A stretch of 64,000 bases of DNA, taken from Botrimarina hoheduenensis (lineage in GTDB: Bacteria > Planctomycetota > Planctomycetia > Pirellulales > Lacipirellulaceae). This document shows positions 17,912 to 28,301 of the stretch, in pieces (position 1 is the stretch's first letter; the number at the start of each line of letters is the position of its first letter). Both the position numbers and the translations under genes were made by a program. The stretch covers positions 1 to 64,000 of the forward strand of contig NZ_SJPH01000004.1 of NCBI RefSeq assembly GCF_007859815.1, written 5' to 3'. The notes beneath the pieces are model-generated. The model saw only the letters and a program-made list of their open reading frames with translations. It was not told the DNA's origin and ran no database searches.

Positions 17912-20900
17912 TTACTTCTCTGTCGGCGCCCCTTTGGTCGTCATTCGGAAAGCGAGAGCCGTCTGGTTCGAAGGCGCTTGCGGGCCAACGATCACCACGC
18001 CAGCATCCGTTCGCCGCCAGGCGATTTTCTCATCGGACCCAACCAACGCGATGTCAACGACCTCGATTGCGGATGCGGGGCCACTCTTGCCGAACGGCTC
18101 GAGTAGGGTTTCCGAGCCGGACGTTGGCACCCCGAGTTGGATGGCGTAGATGACATCGCCTCGGCTGGTGTAGCGGATATCGGCCGCGGTGTAGCGCTGG
18201 TCGGTTCGGATCCCTCCGAAGCGGTTCGCACCGGCGGTGGTTGGACCGTGACCGTGGGTCACGAAAGGACGGGTCTCGTAGATCGCCTCGCCGTTCTGGT
18301 CAAGCCAAGCGCCTAGCTCGATAAGCACCTTGCGCTGGTCTTCGGGGATGGAGCCATCCGCCTTTGGTGAGACGTTCAACAGCAGTTGGCCGTTCTTACT
18401 GACGATGTCGACGAGGTTGTGCACGACCATGGCGGATTCTTTGATCCGCAGGTTCCGGGTGTAGCACCAACTGCCGAGGCTGATGGTGTCGTCCGACAGC
18501 CAAGGGCTGTCGGCGATCTCCGCCATGCCGCCTTTCTCGATGTCGAACACGCCGATCCCTTTCGGCAGGTCCTCCTGCTTGAACGTGACGGCTACGTCAC
18601 GCCCCCATTTGTCGGCGGAATTGTAATAGTAATCCACGAAGCGTCGGCGCAAGTCGTCCGGGATCGTGTCAAGCCAACTGTCGAACCAGATGAGGTCGGG
18701 CTCGTACCGATCGATGACCTCGCGCAGCTTGCCGTACCACATCTCGAGGAACTCGTCTCTTGGCATGTCGCCGTAGAGCAGGGCCCGCTCCGGATCGTCG
18801 AAGGCGCCAGGGTAGTTTGTCATGGCGAAGCTGTAGTGCCCCACCCATTGGCCGTTTTCCTCGCGGAGATGGTTCCGAGCGTGGTGGAACGTGGCGACGA
18901 CCTTCATGCCGCGTTCACGGGCCGCTTCGGTGATCTCTCCGAGGAGGTCACGCCGCGGCCCCCGGTCAACCGAGTTCCAGGGCGTCAAGTTGCTGTCCCA
19001 CAAGGCGAATCCGTCGTGGTGCTCGGCGACCGGACCGACGAACCGCGCCCCCGAGCGGGCGAAAAGATCGATCCATTCTGTCGCGTCGAAGTGCTCTGCA
19101 GTGAACTCGTCGACGAAGTCGTCGTACCCGTGCTCGGACGGGTCACCGTAGGTCGCGAGGTGATGCTTGTGGACGTAGCCCTCGGGGTTGTGCATATCGC
19201 GAGGGTACCATTCGTTGCCGAACGCCGGCACCGAGTAGACGCCCCAGTGGAAGTAGATCCCGTACTTTGCGTCGCGGAACCATTCGGGGGCCTGTTCGCG
19301 TTCGCGTAGTTCGTCCCACGACGCGACGTCCACTTCTGGCTCTGTCGACGTCACGCAAGGGAGGCCGCCGAGCATCAGCGCCCGGAGTTCCGGCAGGTAG
19401 CGTTGGTAGACTTCACGCGGGGTGCAGCCTTTGTCTTTGCAGATCGACGACGCCATGCCGACGATCTCGCCCATCATACCGCAGGTCCGCATCACGCGGA
19501 CTGCGCCGAGGCCGTCCTGGGTAACGCTAATGTCGCGTCCCGCCATGAAGAGGTTGTCGATGTTGCGGCTGTAGAGGCAGCGGTAAGGCGCCCAGTACGG
19601 CTGTTTGTACTGGTACTTATCGCCACGAGTGAACGTCGAGAAGAAGGCGTCCGTGTCGTTCTCCTCGAAGTAGTCCGGGTGGGGAGAGTGGACATCGATG
19701 TGCCAGGTGCAGGGGAAGGCCGCATCCGCGAACTCGGTGGCGTTGCGGAAGTCCTCGGCGGTGAGGACGACATCGCCGATCAGCCGGCGCGACTCACGCT
19801 TGCCGGAGACGTACGCCGCCCACTTCAAGCGGTGATTCGAGTAGCGACCGTCGACATTCTTCAAGACGTCCCAAGCACCGTACATAGCGCGGAAGTTGAG
19901 GTCGCGAATCCACTCCCCGTCGGCGATCGGGTTTTTGTTGAATCCCGACTCCCAGAACCAAGTGCCGAGCTGGTTGTCGCCTTTCAGGTCGAACGTCTTA
20001 TTGCGATTCCGGCCCGGGAAATCAACGTCAATGAGGTCGGCCGCCCATGGGCAACGCGGGAACGGTTGGGCCGACTCGGCCGGCGTGAAGCTTAAGGAGA
20101 TGCGTTCGTTGAAGTCCTCGCAGAGGCACTTCAACGCGTGCTCGTTCTCCTCGGTCTCGCCAAAGCTCCACAGATTCGTCTGGCCCATTCGGCCCTCAGC
20201 GGCGAGTTCGAAGTCGGCGGCGACCAAGGCGCCGAGGACGCCGTCGCCGGTTGAGTCGAGGAACCTCTTGCCGCGGACCAGGGTGCGGCGTCCGCTGCGG
20301 GTGTGTTGTGCGATCACCGAGTGGATCGAGCCGCCTTCCGCCCGCGCGGCGTTGACACGCTGCTCCATCATTAGCGTGAGGTTGGGCTCGGCTTGGGCGA
20401 GCTCCAGCTTGTGCCGGTCATTGAAGTGCCTGTGGTCCTTCACGTCGGGCACCCCTTGGGAAGGCTGGTGCGGACCGAGGAGTTCAATGACAACGTCGCC
20501 GACATGCGGGAAGGGTTCGTAGTTGCTAAAGCCGTGCGGCCAGACGCGGACCTCGCTGCTGCCGTTGCCGCCGAGGGCCGGACGGTCTTGGATCAGCGCT
20601 ACCGACTGGCCGAGCCGTGCGGCTGTGATCGCCGCACAGGTTCCGGCGATGCCGCCGCCGACCACGACCAGGTCGTACTCGCCGCCGTCGGCCGGACCGC
20701 GGTCCCACCCGAGCAATCCGCTGCGTAACGACGCGAGTTTGTCGCCTCCGTCAGGCGGGATGAAGTTGGTATCGCGGGCTAGCAGGATGGCGTCGCAGCG
20801 GCCTTCGAAACCGGTCAGGTCGTGGAGGGCGAACTCCACCCGATCGCCGAGTCTCACTGTGCCCCCGTCGTGCCATTGCCACTTGGCGCCCTCGGTTCCA

Positions 20901-21292
20901 AAGGTCTTGGGCAGCGGCGACCCGTCGACAACGATCCGGAACCGGCCCGGCGCCCCCGGCACGTTCCAAGGCGCCACCCAATCGCGGGTCCGAACCCAGA
21001 CCCGGTACTCGCCAGGGCTTGGGAGAGACACCGTGGTCGTTGCGTCGTTGACCGGGACGCCGAGCCCGTGGGCGAGCACGAACGGCGACCCCATCTGGTC
21101 CATGAACTGCTGATCCACAACCCAACCGCCCGGGCTGTCGAACGCCTCCGCCTCGATGAGCACGAGGTCTTTGCCTTGGGCAGCGGGGCAGGTTGCGACG
21201 AGCGCCGCCAGCAGCGTCGCGATCGCCCCCGTCAGGGTCGGTCGAGGAACGTACACGCGGGCGTAAGGGCCCGAGTTCGAAGAGAAGGACAT
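17912..21292 (-). CDS. Fusion: FAD-dependent oxidoreductase + GH29 alpha-L-fucosidase, secreted
   Basis: About 1,126 residues from the ATG at 21292, chosen for its signal peptide (GAIATLLAALVATCPAAQG). A beta-sandwich domain follows (LVLIEAEAFDSPGGWVV, SPGEYRVWVRTRDWVAPW; about 40-175). A PF12831-type FAD oxidoreductase starts at about 207 (DLVVVGGGIAGTCAAITAAR; GGNGSSEVRVWPHG) and ends near 645 (DISVTQDGLGAVRVMRTCGM). From about 665 a complete GH29 fucosidase begins: FRDAKYGIYFHWGVYSVPA, AEHHDGFALWDSNLTPWNSV and DLIWFDSWLD with the nucleophile Asp near 870. A short C-terminal beta domain ends the chain. Each domain looks intact and no frameshift is seen. The combination suggests that fucose removal is coupled to an oxidation. 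Confidence 0.87.
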   Translation of the reverse strand: MSFSSNSGPYARVYVPRPTLTGAIATLLAALVATCPAAQGKDLVLIEAEAFDSPGGWVVDQQFMDQMGSPFVLAHGLGVPVNDATTTVSLPSPGEYRVWVRTRDWVAPWNVPGAPGRFRIVVDGSPLPKTFGTEGAKWQWHDGGTVRLGDRVEFALHDLTGFEGRCDAILLARDTNFIPPDGGDKLASLRSGLLGWDRGPADGGEYDLVVVGGGIAGTCAAITAARLGQSVALIQDRPALGGNGSSEVRVWPHGFSNYEPFPHVGDVVIELLGPHQPSQGVPDVKDHRHFNDRHKLELAQAEPNLTLMMEQRVNAARAEGGSIHSVIAQHTRSGRRTLVRGKRFLDSTGDGVLGALVAADFELAAEGRMGQTNLWSFGETEENEHALKCLCEDFNERISLSFTPAESAQPFPRCPWAADLIDVDFPGRNRNKTFDLKGDNQLGTWFWESGFNKNPIADGEWIRDLNFRAMYGAWDVLKNVDGRYSNHRLKWAAYVSGKRESRRLIGDVVLTAEDFRNATEFADAAFPCTWHIDVHSPHPDYFEENDTDAFFSTFTRGDKYQYKQPYWAPYRCLYSRNIDNLFMAGRDISVTQDGLGAVRVMRTCGMMGEIVGMASSICKDKGCTPREVYQRYLPELRALMLGGLPCVTSTEPEVDVASWDELREREQAPEWFRDAKYGIYFHWGVYSVPAFGNEWYPRDMHNPEGYVHKHHLATYGDPSEHGYDDFVDEFTAEHFDATEWIDLFARSGARFVGPVAEHHDGFALWDSNLTPWNSVDRGPRRDLLGEITEAARERGMKVVATFHHARNHLREENGQWVGHYSFAMTNYPGAFDDPERALLYGDMPRDEFLEMWYGKLREVIDRYEPDLIWFDSWLDTIPDDLRRRFVDYYYNSADKWGRDVAVTFKQEDLPKGIGVFDIEKGGMAEIADSPWLSDDTISLGSWCYTRNLRIKESAMVVHNLVDIVSKNGQLLLNVSPKADGSIPEDQRKVLIELGAWLDQNGEAIYETRPFVTHGHGPTTAGANRFGGIRTDQRYTAADIRYTSRGDVIYAIQLGVPTSGSETLLEPFGKSGPASAIEVVDIALVGSDEKIAWRRTDAGVVIVGPQAPSNQTALAFRMTTKGAPTEK

Positions 21293-21314
21293 GGAGATGA
21301 GTGTGTTGGGGGGG

Positions 21315-22334
21315 CTACTGCTTCGTATCGCTCTCTTCAATTGGCTTGTAGGCCCGCACCCAATCGACAAGGTACGTATGATCGCGCTTACTGCGGATCT
21401 CGGCGTCGGTCGGGTGACGTCCGGCGACGGCGTTCCACGTTTGAGCCTCCATGTTGATGATCACGTGCAACGGTTTGTTGAGTCCCGTGCGGACTCCTTC
21501 CTCGTTGCGCGTGAAGCCAGGCGGGTCGATGCCGCCGATGCCGTCGGCGTCGTCGAGCCCTGAGGTGACCTTCACCAACTCGCCGTCGAGGTAGTACTCC
21601 AGGTGGGTGGGGTCTCGCCAGTAAACGCCGAACCGATGAAATTGCTTGGTCCAGTAGCCACCGCCGGGCCCGGCTTTCAGACCCGGGCGGGTGTACCAGG
21701 TGCTAGCGTCGTGAGGCTGGTAGTCCTGAAAGGGCGCCCTTATGAACGTGTGGTGACTGAAGTGGATGCGCTGAGCGAACCAGTCGTTCCGACCGTCGTC
21801 GCCGGCGCCGCCGTAGCTCTCGAGGACGTCGATCTCCTGGGTACTGTCCCCGCTCAACATCCAAACGTTCGCGGCGAGCACAGCGTTTGGGATTTTGACC
21901 CGAGCCTCGAGGTAGACCGGGGCTTCGATTGTCTCGAGAGAAGAGATGCAACCCAGGCGGGTCGCCGGGAGAGTGTACTCCTTGGGGGGCCCTCCGGTGC
22001 TGTCCGCGTTCTTGAATGACTGGGTCTCGCCAGGCACACGCGTCGCGATGATCTTCAGCTTGCTCTGGTCGATGGACACATTCTCGTGACGCCAGACGGT
22101 CGTCCCCGGTCCGTCCCATCGCCCAATGTAGTGGTTCTTCCACTTCCCACCGATCTCCGTCAAGCGGTTGGTCGGGCCAAATTCCGTCCGGAATTCATCC
22201 GAGACCCTTTCCTCTAGTCGCCAAACTCGGGTCGGTCCAGGGTCGGCGGGCACGGCGTAGCGATCCCACTCCGCGGCGGTCACCGGGGTTGGTAGCACCG
22301 CGGCAGCGGTCAGCAGAAGAAGAGGGCGATGCAC
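21315..22334 (-). CDS. Glycoside hydrolase family 16 (agarase/porphyranase-like), secreted
   Basis: About 339 residues from the GTG at 22334, preferred over ATG at 22394 or 22406. It is preceded by AAGGA and starts a compact signal peptide (MHRPLLLLTAAAVLPTPVTA). The GH16 catalytic signature is EIDVLESYGG, with Glu about 167, Asp about 169 and Glu about 172. NVWMLSGDSTQEIDVLE, GVYWRDPTHLEYYLDGELV and PLHVIINMEAQTW are typical of the agarase/porphyranase subgroup of GH16. The enzyme should cut internal beta-linkages of an agar- or porphyran-like galactan. It lies 22 bp upstream of the FAD/GH29 gene, so both are probably co-transcribed. Confidence 0.85.
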   Translation of the reverse strand: MHRPLLLLTAAAVLPTPVTAAEWDRYAVPADPGPTRVWRLEERVSDEFRTEFGPTNRLTEIGGKWKNHYIGRWDGPGTTVWRHENVSIDQSKLKIIATRVPGETQSFKNADSTGGPPKEYTLPATRLGCISSLETIEAPVYLEARVKIPNAVLAANVWMLSGDSTQEIDVLESYGGAGDDGRNDWFAQRIHFSHHTFIRAPFQDYQPHDASTWYTRPGLKAGPGGGYWTKQFHRFGVYWRDPTHLEYYLDGELVKVTSGLDDADGIGGIDPPGFTRNEEGVRTGLNKPLHVIINMEAQTWNAVAGRHPTDAEIRSKRDHTYLVDWVRAYKPIEESDTKQ

Positions 22335-22563
22335 GGGGGTCCTTGAAATCTGGGGGGCGTAAGCGATGCAGCCAATCGTAGTCTGACGGCGCATTATTGT
22401 CGACAATCGGCAACAGCTGTGGTAAGCTGAAAACGATCACAGTGGCCGTTGCAGCATCAGCTCGCCTGATGTCCGCGGGCCGACGTGTCGCAAGGAAGCG
22501 CTGGCGGGTCGAACGCCGCGGGTCACTCTTCTCTATCTCTTTCACCGAAAAGTCGGGTTTGCA

Positions 22564-25500
22564 ATGCGAAACGGACAACGCATTCGGCTCAGCCTTGAGC
22601 GGCTTGAGGATCGCACCCTTCTGACAACGACCACGGCGATTCAGAGCGGCGCGTGGGACGATCCTGCGACGTGGACCGCCGGTGCCCCAACTGACGCGGT
22701 AAGGGCGATCGTGCCCTCGGGGCTGACGGTTTCGCTGACCGGCGACGACCATGTTGCGCGCGAAATCGTCATCCAAGGCGTCCTCGACGTCGAGGAGTCG
22801 CCGGGGATCATCAAGACACTCACAACCGACTGGATTCACGTCAACAGCGGCGGCGTGTTCCAGATCGGAACTGAGGCTGACCGCTACGACGCCAACGATT
22901 TCATTATCACGCTGACCGGCGACGACCCGACGGCCGTCTTCACGATAGAGGGAGCGGGAACGCTCACAAACAACAACGGGTTCCTGATGGTCGCTAGCGG
23001 TGGCCGTTTGCAGTTCTTCGGCGATGAGAAGCTCAGCTACACCCGCCTGGCGGAGACCGTTAGCGCCGGGGCGTCTCAGATCCGCGTCGAGTCGGCTATT
23101 GAACGCAATTTTGACGAACAGATCAACGAAGCCGATGGTTCGGTCGACTGGGAGGTGGGTGACCAGGTCGTCGTCGCCAGCTCGACCGAAGACTACCGCG
23201 ACGAGGAGGTGCGCGTGATCACTGCGGTCGTCCCGCAGGGCGATGGCACGGTGCTGCTGAGTCTCAACACGCCGCTTCAGAAACGGCACTACGGTGAGAT
23301 CGAGACTTACAGCCGTGGCGCCGCGAAGGGCGACTTCAACAACGACGGCGTGGTCGATGCGGCCGACTACACCGTTTGGCGTGACAACCTCGGCGCTTCG
23401 AACGAGAACGCGATCGCCGGCAACGGGGATGGCGGCGGGATTACCGACGCCGATCGTCTGCTCTGGGCCGCGAACTTCGGCGCGACGGCGGACGCCGACT
23501 TCCGCACCTGGGATATCGATATGCGAGCGGAGGTAGCGCTGCTCAGTCGGAACGTCCGTATTCAGGGTCAAGCTTCGCAAGATACGGACAACGCTTTCGG
23601 CGACCGAGCTCGATTCAACGCCGATCTGTCGGAGGGTTTTGGCGCCCATACGATGATCATGGGCTCGGCCGGCCAAATCACGATCGACAGCGTGCAGTTC
23701 GATCGAATGGGGCAAACGGCGCGTGCTGGCCGATACCCGATCCACTGGCACATCGCGGGCGACCGCACGGGAGATATCCTCCGGGGCGCAAGCATCACCA
23801 ACTCGAACAACCGAGGCGTCACCGTTCACGGGACGCACAATCTGTTGATCGAGAACAACGTGCTGCACGACATCCACGGCCACGGCTTCTTCGTCGAGGA
23901 CGCGGTTGAGACCGGCAATCTCTTCCGGGCGAACATCGCTCTGGGCATCCATGCCGTGGGCCGCAGCGAGGCGGTCGGCGACAACGCCCCGGACTTGAAC
24001 GACCCATTCATCGTCGACACGCACGACCACGTCGGCCAGAACCCGACCCGCTTCTTGAGTTCCGCCGCTTTCTGGGTCACGAACCCGGACAACGACTTTG
24101 TCGGCAACATCGCGGCCGGCTCGGAGGGGACCGGTTTCTGGTTCTTGTTCCCTGACTCACCGATCGGCGCCGCAGCTAGCGACCCGCAATACGCGGGCGT
24201 CCGGCCCGACCGGGTCAATCTCGGCGTCTTCGATCATAACAGCTCGCACTCAGCGCCGATCGGCCTGAACTTCGACCGCGGTAGTGACATCGAGGGACCG
24301 GTTGGTGCCACGCTCAAGCCAAACTTTGACGGTGACGCGCACATCCCTTCCGCGGAGCCTCAGATCACCAATTACACCGCGTACAAGCACACGACCGGGA
24401 TCTATCACCGCGGACGGATCGGTCACTTTGAAGGGAGTCGATTCGCCGACAATTTCACTAGCACGTTCATCACATTTACCCAACGACTAACCGACACGCT
24501 CTACGTCGGTCACAGCCGCGGCAATAGCGACACGAGCGGGCCGGTGACCGGGCACACCTTCTACGATGGCGCAAACACGCACGATGGAACGCACTTCGCT
24601 GGCTTCTCCGCCGCGAATGCAAGTATGTTTCGAACGCAGAACGTCGCCATCCGTCACACCCACTTCGTGATGCGGGACTCGTCGTACCAGGACGACGGAT
24701 CGGCCGACAACCTCCAGTACTCGAACCAGACGGGCGGCTTTTCCTCGTTCGAACTGGTTGGCTCGAACATGCCGTCGGTCATTTACGACGAGGACGGCAC
24801 ACTCACGGGCCACGTCGGCGGCGGGCCGGGCTCGACGGTCGTCCCTGATCATCCGTTCTTCTACGACGCGGGCGACTTCAGACCATCCGGATGGAACGCG
24901 CGGGTTTCCAACGACCTGTACGCTGTTTTCCGCATGCGCTCCCCGTCAGGGCAAAACCCGACTTTCCGTGTCACAACGCCGGACGGCGAACAGGGGCAAG
25001 ACAGCCCGGGTAACGGCCAGTTCGCGGGGACCAACACCCTGATGAAGATGGACGCTGGCGACTACGTTGTCGACTTCCCGGCCGGCACGGCAAGCGCTTC
25101 GAACGGGTTCGACATCCTCTACTTCGCGGTCAATGGCCCGCGCACCGGTTCGACCGTTGTGCGTTTCGCCGGTATGGGCAACGTCTTCTCGGTCGATAAC
25201 CGGACGTTCGTCAGCAATCTGGCGACGCTTCGCGACTCGTCGCAGACCGTTTGGACTCGGTCGGGCAGCGACCTCTACGTCAACTTCTTTAGCGTCACGA
25301 GCGAGTCCAACCGAGTCAACTTCGTGCCTGGAGTCATTGGACTCCCGACCGTGCTCTGGGAAGACACATCGCCACCCGACAGTTCTACTGGCTCTGCCGT
25401 TACCAAGATCACTGATCCATTCGGCACCGGCAGAGGCGATATCGGTCGGTGGGTGACGAACGGGCAACCCCAGTTCCACAACATCAATCCGGCCGGCCCC

Positions 25501-26157
25501 GCTCTGAATGTCAGTAGTTTCAACGGATGGGACTACACGTTCTCATTCGAATACTACGTCAGCTCGAACCAGCCACTTACTGATGACACATTCTACACGA
25601 ATGTCTACGGGCCTACGAACTTTATTACCATCGGTAGCAACGCCGTATTGAACTCCTGGACGACGGTTACCGCGACGGGAACCATCAACACCTCTAGCGG
25701 AACGACGGTTGAACCGTTGATCATCGTCAACCGCAAGAGCACTACCGAAACGACTCCGTCTCTCTACATCGACAATATCCATTTCTCAGTCATAGCGCCC
25801 GCGGCTGCGTCTGCAGCTGCTGCGACGGCATTTTACACTGACGATTTCAGTTCAACCTTGGACCCGACGGCTTCTAGCGCCGCGACGGTGACGCCCGAGA
25901 CGTCATTGGCGGCGGCCGCGGCGAGCGCAGTTGCGCCGTCGCTCGCCGTTGTGGAAGAGACAGACGGCGGAGCGGTCGCGGTCGGTTGGTCGAACCAACG
26001 GCGTAGCGCCTTGGCGCTGTTAGCGGTCGACCTAGCGCTCGCGGACTGGAAGGACGAGGATCCGCACTTGGACGGGCCGGGGTTCAACGGATCCGATAGC
26101 GCGGAGCAGGACGAATCCCCGGGCGTCCTCTTCGACGAACTGCTGTTCCCGTTATAA
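22564..26157 (+). CDS. Giant exported G8-domain / right-handed beta-helix protein with internal dockerin-like repeat
   Basis: 1,197 residues. The N-terminus [20 protein letters not shown] is the planctomycete exported-protein motif. A G8 domain follows ([31 protein letters not shown]; about 25-190). A dockerin-like pair ([20 protein letters not shown] and [14 protein letters not shown], about 255-309) interrupts the fold. Then comes a parallel beta-helix ([61 protein letters not shown]; about 340-700). A carbohydrate-binding-like region and a low-complexity Ala-rich tail complete it. The G8 plus beta-helix layout resembles CEMIP/TMEM2-type proteins that bind or cut hyaluronan. The role here is probably binding or cleaving an extracellular glycan, and catalysis is unproven. 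Confidence 0.82.
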   Translation: MRNGQRIRLSLERLEDRTLLTTTTAIQSGAWDDPATWTAGAPTDAVRAIVPSGLTVSLTGDDHVAREIVIQGVLDVEESPGIIKTLTTDWIHVNSGGVFQIGTEADRYDANDFIITLTGDDPTAVFTIEGAGTLTNNNGFLMVASGGRLQFFGDEKLSYTRLAETVSAGASQIRVESAIERNFDEQINEADGSVDWEVGDQVVVASSTEDYRDEEVRVITAVVPQGDGTVLLSLNTPLQKRHYGEIETYSRGAAKGDFNNDGVVDAADYTVWRDNLGASNENAIAGNGDGGGITDADRLLWAANFGATADADFRTWDIDMRAEVALLSRNVRIQGQASQDTDNAFGDRARFNADLSEGFGAHTMIMGSAGQITIDSVQFDRMGQTARAGRYPIHWHIAGDRTGDILRGASITNSNNRGVTVHGTHNLLIENNVLHDIHGHGFFVEDAVETGNLFRANIALGIHAVGRSEAVGDNAPDLNDPFIVDTHDHVGQNPTRFLSSAAFWVTNPDNDFVGNIAAGSEGTGFWFLFPDSPIGAAASDPQYAGVRPDRVNLGVFDHNSSHSAPIGLNFDRGSDIEGPVGATLKPNFDGDAHIPSAEPQITNYTAYKHTTGIYHRGRIGHFEGSRFADNFTSTFITFTQRLTDTLYVGHSRGNSDTSGPVTGHTFYDGANTHDGTHFAGFSAANASMFRTQNVAIRHTHFVMRDSSYQDDGSADNLQYSNQTGGFSSFELVGSNMPSVIYDEDGTLTGHVGGGPGSTVVPDHPFFYDAGDFRPSGWNARVSNDLYAVFRMRSPSGQNPTFRVTTPDGEQGQDSPGNGQFAGTNTLMKMDAGDYVVDFPAGTASASNGFDILYFAVNGPRTGSTVVRFAGMGNVFSVDNRTFVSNLATLRDSSQTVWTRSGSDLYVNFFSVTSESNRVNFVPGVIGLPTVLWEDTSPPDSSTGSAVTKITDPFGTGRGDIGRWVTNGQPQFHNINPAGPALNVSSFNGWDYTFSFEYYVSSNQPLTDDTFYTNVYGPTNFITIGSNAVLNSWTTVTATGTINTSSGTTVEPLIIVNRKSTTETTPSLYIDNIHFSVIAPAAASAAAATAFYTDDFSSTLDPTASSAATVTPETSLAAAAASAVAPSLAVVEETDGGAVAVGWSNQRRSALALLAVDLALADWKDEDPHLDGPGFNGSDSAEQDESPGVLFDELLFPL

Positions 26158-26183
26158 GCCGCCCTGCACGCACAATAGCTGTC

Positions 26184-28094
26184 ATGTTCAACGAGGGAGA
26201 TAGCTCCGCGTGGCGCGCTGCGAGGCGTCGAGGCGCGTCGCGGCTCTTGACCGCGATCGCGACGCTTCTGGCGTTTTTCGGGTCGGGGCCCGCAGCGGCG
26301 TCGCGCCCGAACATCTTATGGATTGTGACCGACGACCAGCGAAGCGATTCGCTGGCCTGCTACAACCGCGGGACGACCGGTCGGTCGCGCAGCCGGCTCG
26401 GCTACGTCGAGTCCCCGAACGTCGATCGGCTGGCGTCGCAGGGGGTGCTCTTCACCAACGCCTACGCCAACTCGATGGCGTGCGCACCGTCGCGGGCTTC
26501 GATGATCACGGGCAAATACCCCCACCGCTGCGGTATCTACGGGTTCGAGCAGACCCACCGCAGCGCCGGCTGCACTAGCCGCATGATCCCCGAAGTGCTC
26601 AAGGAACACGGCTACCAGCCGGCCGCTTTTGGCAAGAGTGGCGTCCGGATCTTCCCGCGGGAGTGGATGAACCAGTGGAAGTCCCCCGGGTTCTTCAACC
26701 CGTATGTCAGCAGCGAGGCGTTGGAGAAGTCGCCGCACAGCGACTTCTGGTTCAACCGGCCGTGGGGCCGGCACGACGGTAAAGGGATGGTCCTCGGCAC
26801 GGAGGAGGTTTACCGATACGCGGACGGATCGACCAGGCGATTCTGGCGACGGCGCGTCGATCGCGAGATCACCCCGGAAGAGGCGGCCCATCGCCGAGAG
26901 GTCGAAGCAGAACTCGACATCCTCCGCACCTACACTCGCAGTAACCCGGATCTGATCATCGGTGGGCGCTCGCCGAACGTCGCTTCGGCGACGCTCGACG
27001 GATCGATCGCCCGCTCAGTTCAGCAGTACCTCAGCCACCCCGGCCGAGCTTACGACTCGCTGGTCGGCGAGCGACTCCAAGGCCCCGATCCGGCGAAGCC
27101 GATCTTCACCTACGTCGGGTTCTGCTTCCCCCACACGCCGGTCTTGCCGTCGGACGAGTTCCGCGAACGCTTTGCCGGCCAGGCCTACGACGCCCCTGCG
27201 TTCACCGACGAAGAGGCCGAGCTGCTACCGCCGTCGATGCGAAAACTGCGGGACGACATGGACTTCTCTCGAATGACCTACGACGAGAAGCAGCAAGCGA
27301 TCCGCGATTACTACGCGTTCTGTGCAATGGGCGACTCTTTAATCGGCAAGACCGTCGACGCGTTTCGTGACTACTGCGAGCAGCGGGACCAAGAGTATCT
27401 GATCGTTTACGTCTGTGGCGACCATGGCTGGCACCTGGGCGAGCAAGGAATCGAAGCGAAATTCACGCCCTGGACGCAAACAGTGCGCTGCAGCTTCGTC
27501 GTCGTCTCTTCCGAGTCAGGCAACTACGCACCGGGGACGGTTTGCCACGACGCGGTCGAGTTTGTCGACATCGCCCCAACGTTCTACGAGGCGGCGGGCG
27601 TGCCACTCGACGCGCACCCCGGCCTCGACGGCGTCAGCCTGACGACCACGCTGCGTGAAGGGCCGCAACGCGACTACATCCTCGGCGAGATGAATCAGGT
27701 CCGAGGAGACTGGGCGTATCTGCGGAGTGAAGACTTCAACTTCGCGATGCGTGTCCGTCCGTTTTTCACGAAACCAGGCTGAGGCTACAAGCCGGGCGCG
27801 CGGATCCGCTGGGGGCTCGACGCCCCCGACGAGGCGGTCGAGATGATCCTCCACGACCTCCGTGTGGACCCCGACGAACGTGTCAATGTCGCTTACTACG
27901 AGCCTTATCGAGAATTGGCGGGTCTGCTTCGGGGCAAGCTCGCGAGCATCGTGTTGGGCGACGGACGCATCGAGTGCGATTGGCAGCAGGAGGACGATTG
28001 GATCGTCAGCGACTTCGCGTCGGGCGCTCACGATCGTCGGCTCGTCCTGCCCACCGGGGCCGCGCCTCGCCCGAGCCTGCCGATCGATCCGTAG
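26184..28094 (+). pseudogene. S1-family sulfatase interrupted by in-frame UGA
   Basis: A 636-codon sulfatase frame broken by a single TGA at 27780-27782 (codon 533). Before it lie the signal region ([20 protein letters not shown]), [19 protein letters not shown], the formylglycine motif [17 protein letters not shown] (Cys about 100) and [18 protein letters not shown]. After it the same frame continues with family sequence: ILHDLRVDPDERVNVAYYEP and VLGDGRIECDWQQEDDW, matching the end of the sulfatase at 15387-17306. Only one base need have changed. The catalytic core lies before the stop, so a truncated protein could fold, but the C-terminal subdomain would be lost. It starts 26 bp after the G8 gene. 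Confidence 0.8.
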
Positions 28095-28301
28095 CGAGAA
28101 CCTCTCGCGATCGAATGAAAGTGCGACGCTACATTCACGGTCGATTCGGGCGGGAATCGGTCTTGAGCGACATAAGCTTGAAGACGCCAGCCGGAATTGG
28201 CCCTTGCTTCATCGGCTCGTCCCCAGCCCGCCCGCCTCGCCTTGCGGCAGGCATTCAAGCGCCTCGTAACACCGACCGCAGCCCGCAACTCAGGAATCCA
28301 T

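Noticed and set aside
18386..20095. Plus-strand open frames opposite the FAD/GH29 fusion
   Set aside because: They have Val/Arg-rich shadow translations, while the minus strand encodes conserved catalytic motifs throughout.
22195..24030. Minus-strand open frame of 611 codons
   Set aside because: It lies antisense to the G8 protein and overlaps the start of the GH16 gene. It has no recognisable motif and is the mirror of a GC-rich coding frame.
27780..27782. Selenocysteine codon in the sulfatase
   Set aside because: The position is in a variable linker, the paralogue has no Cys there, and I see no convincing SECIS-type hairpin directly after the codon.
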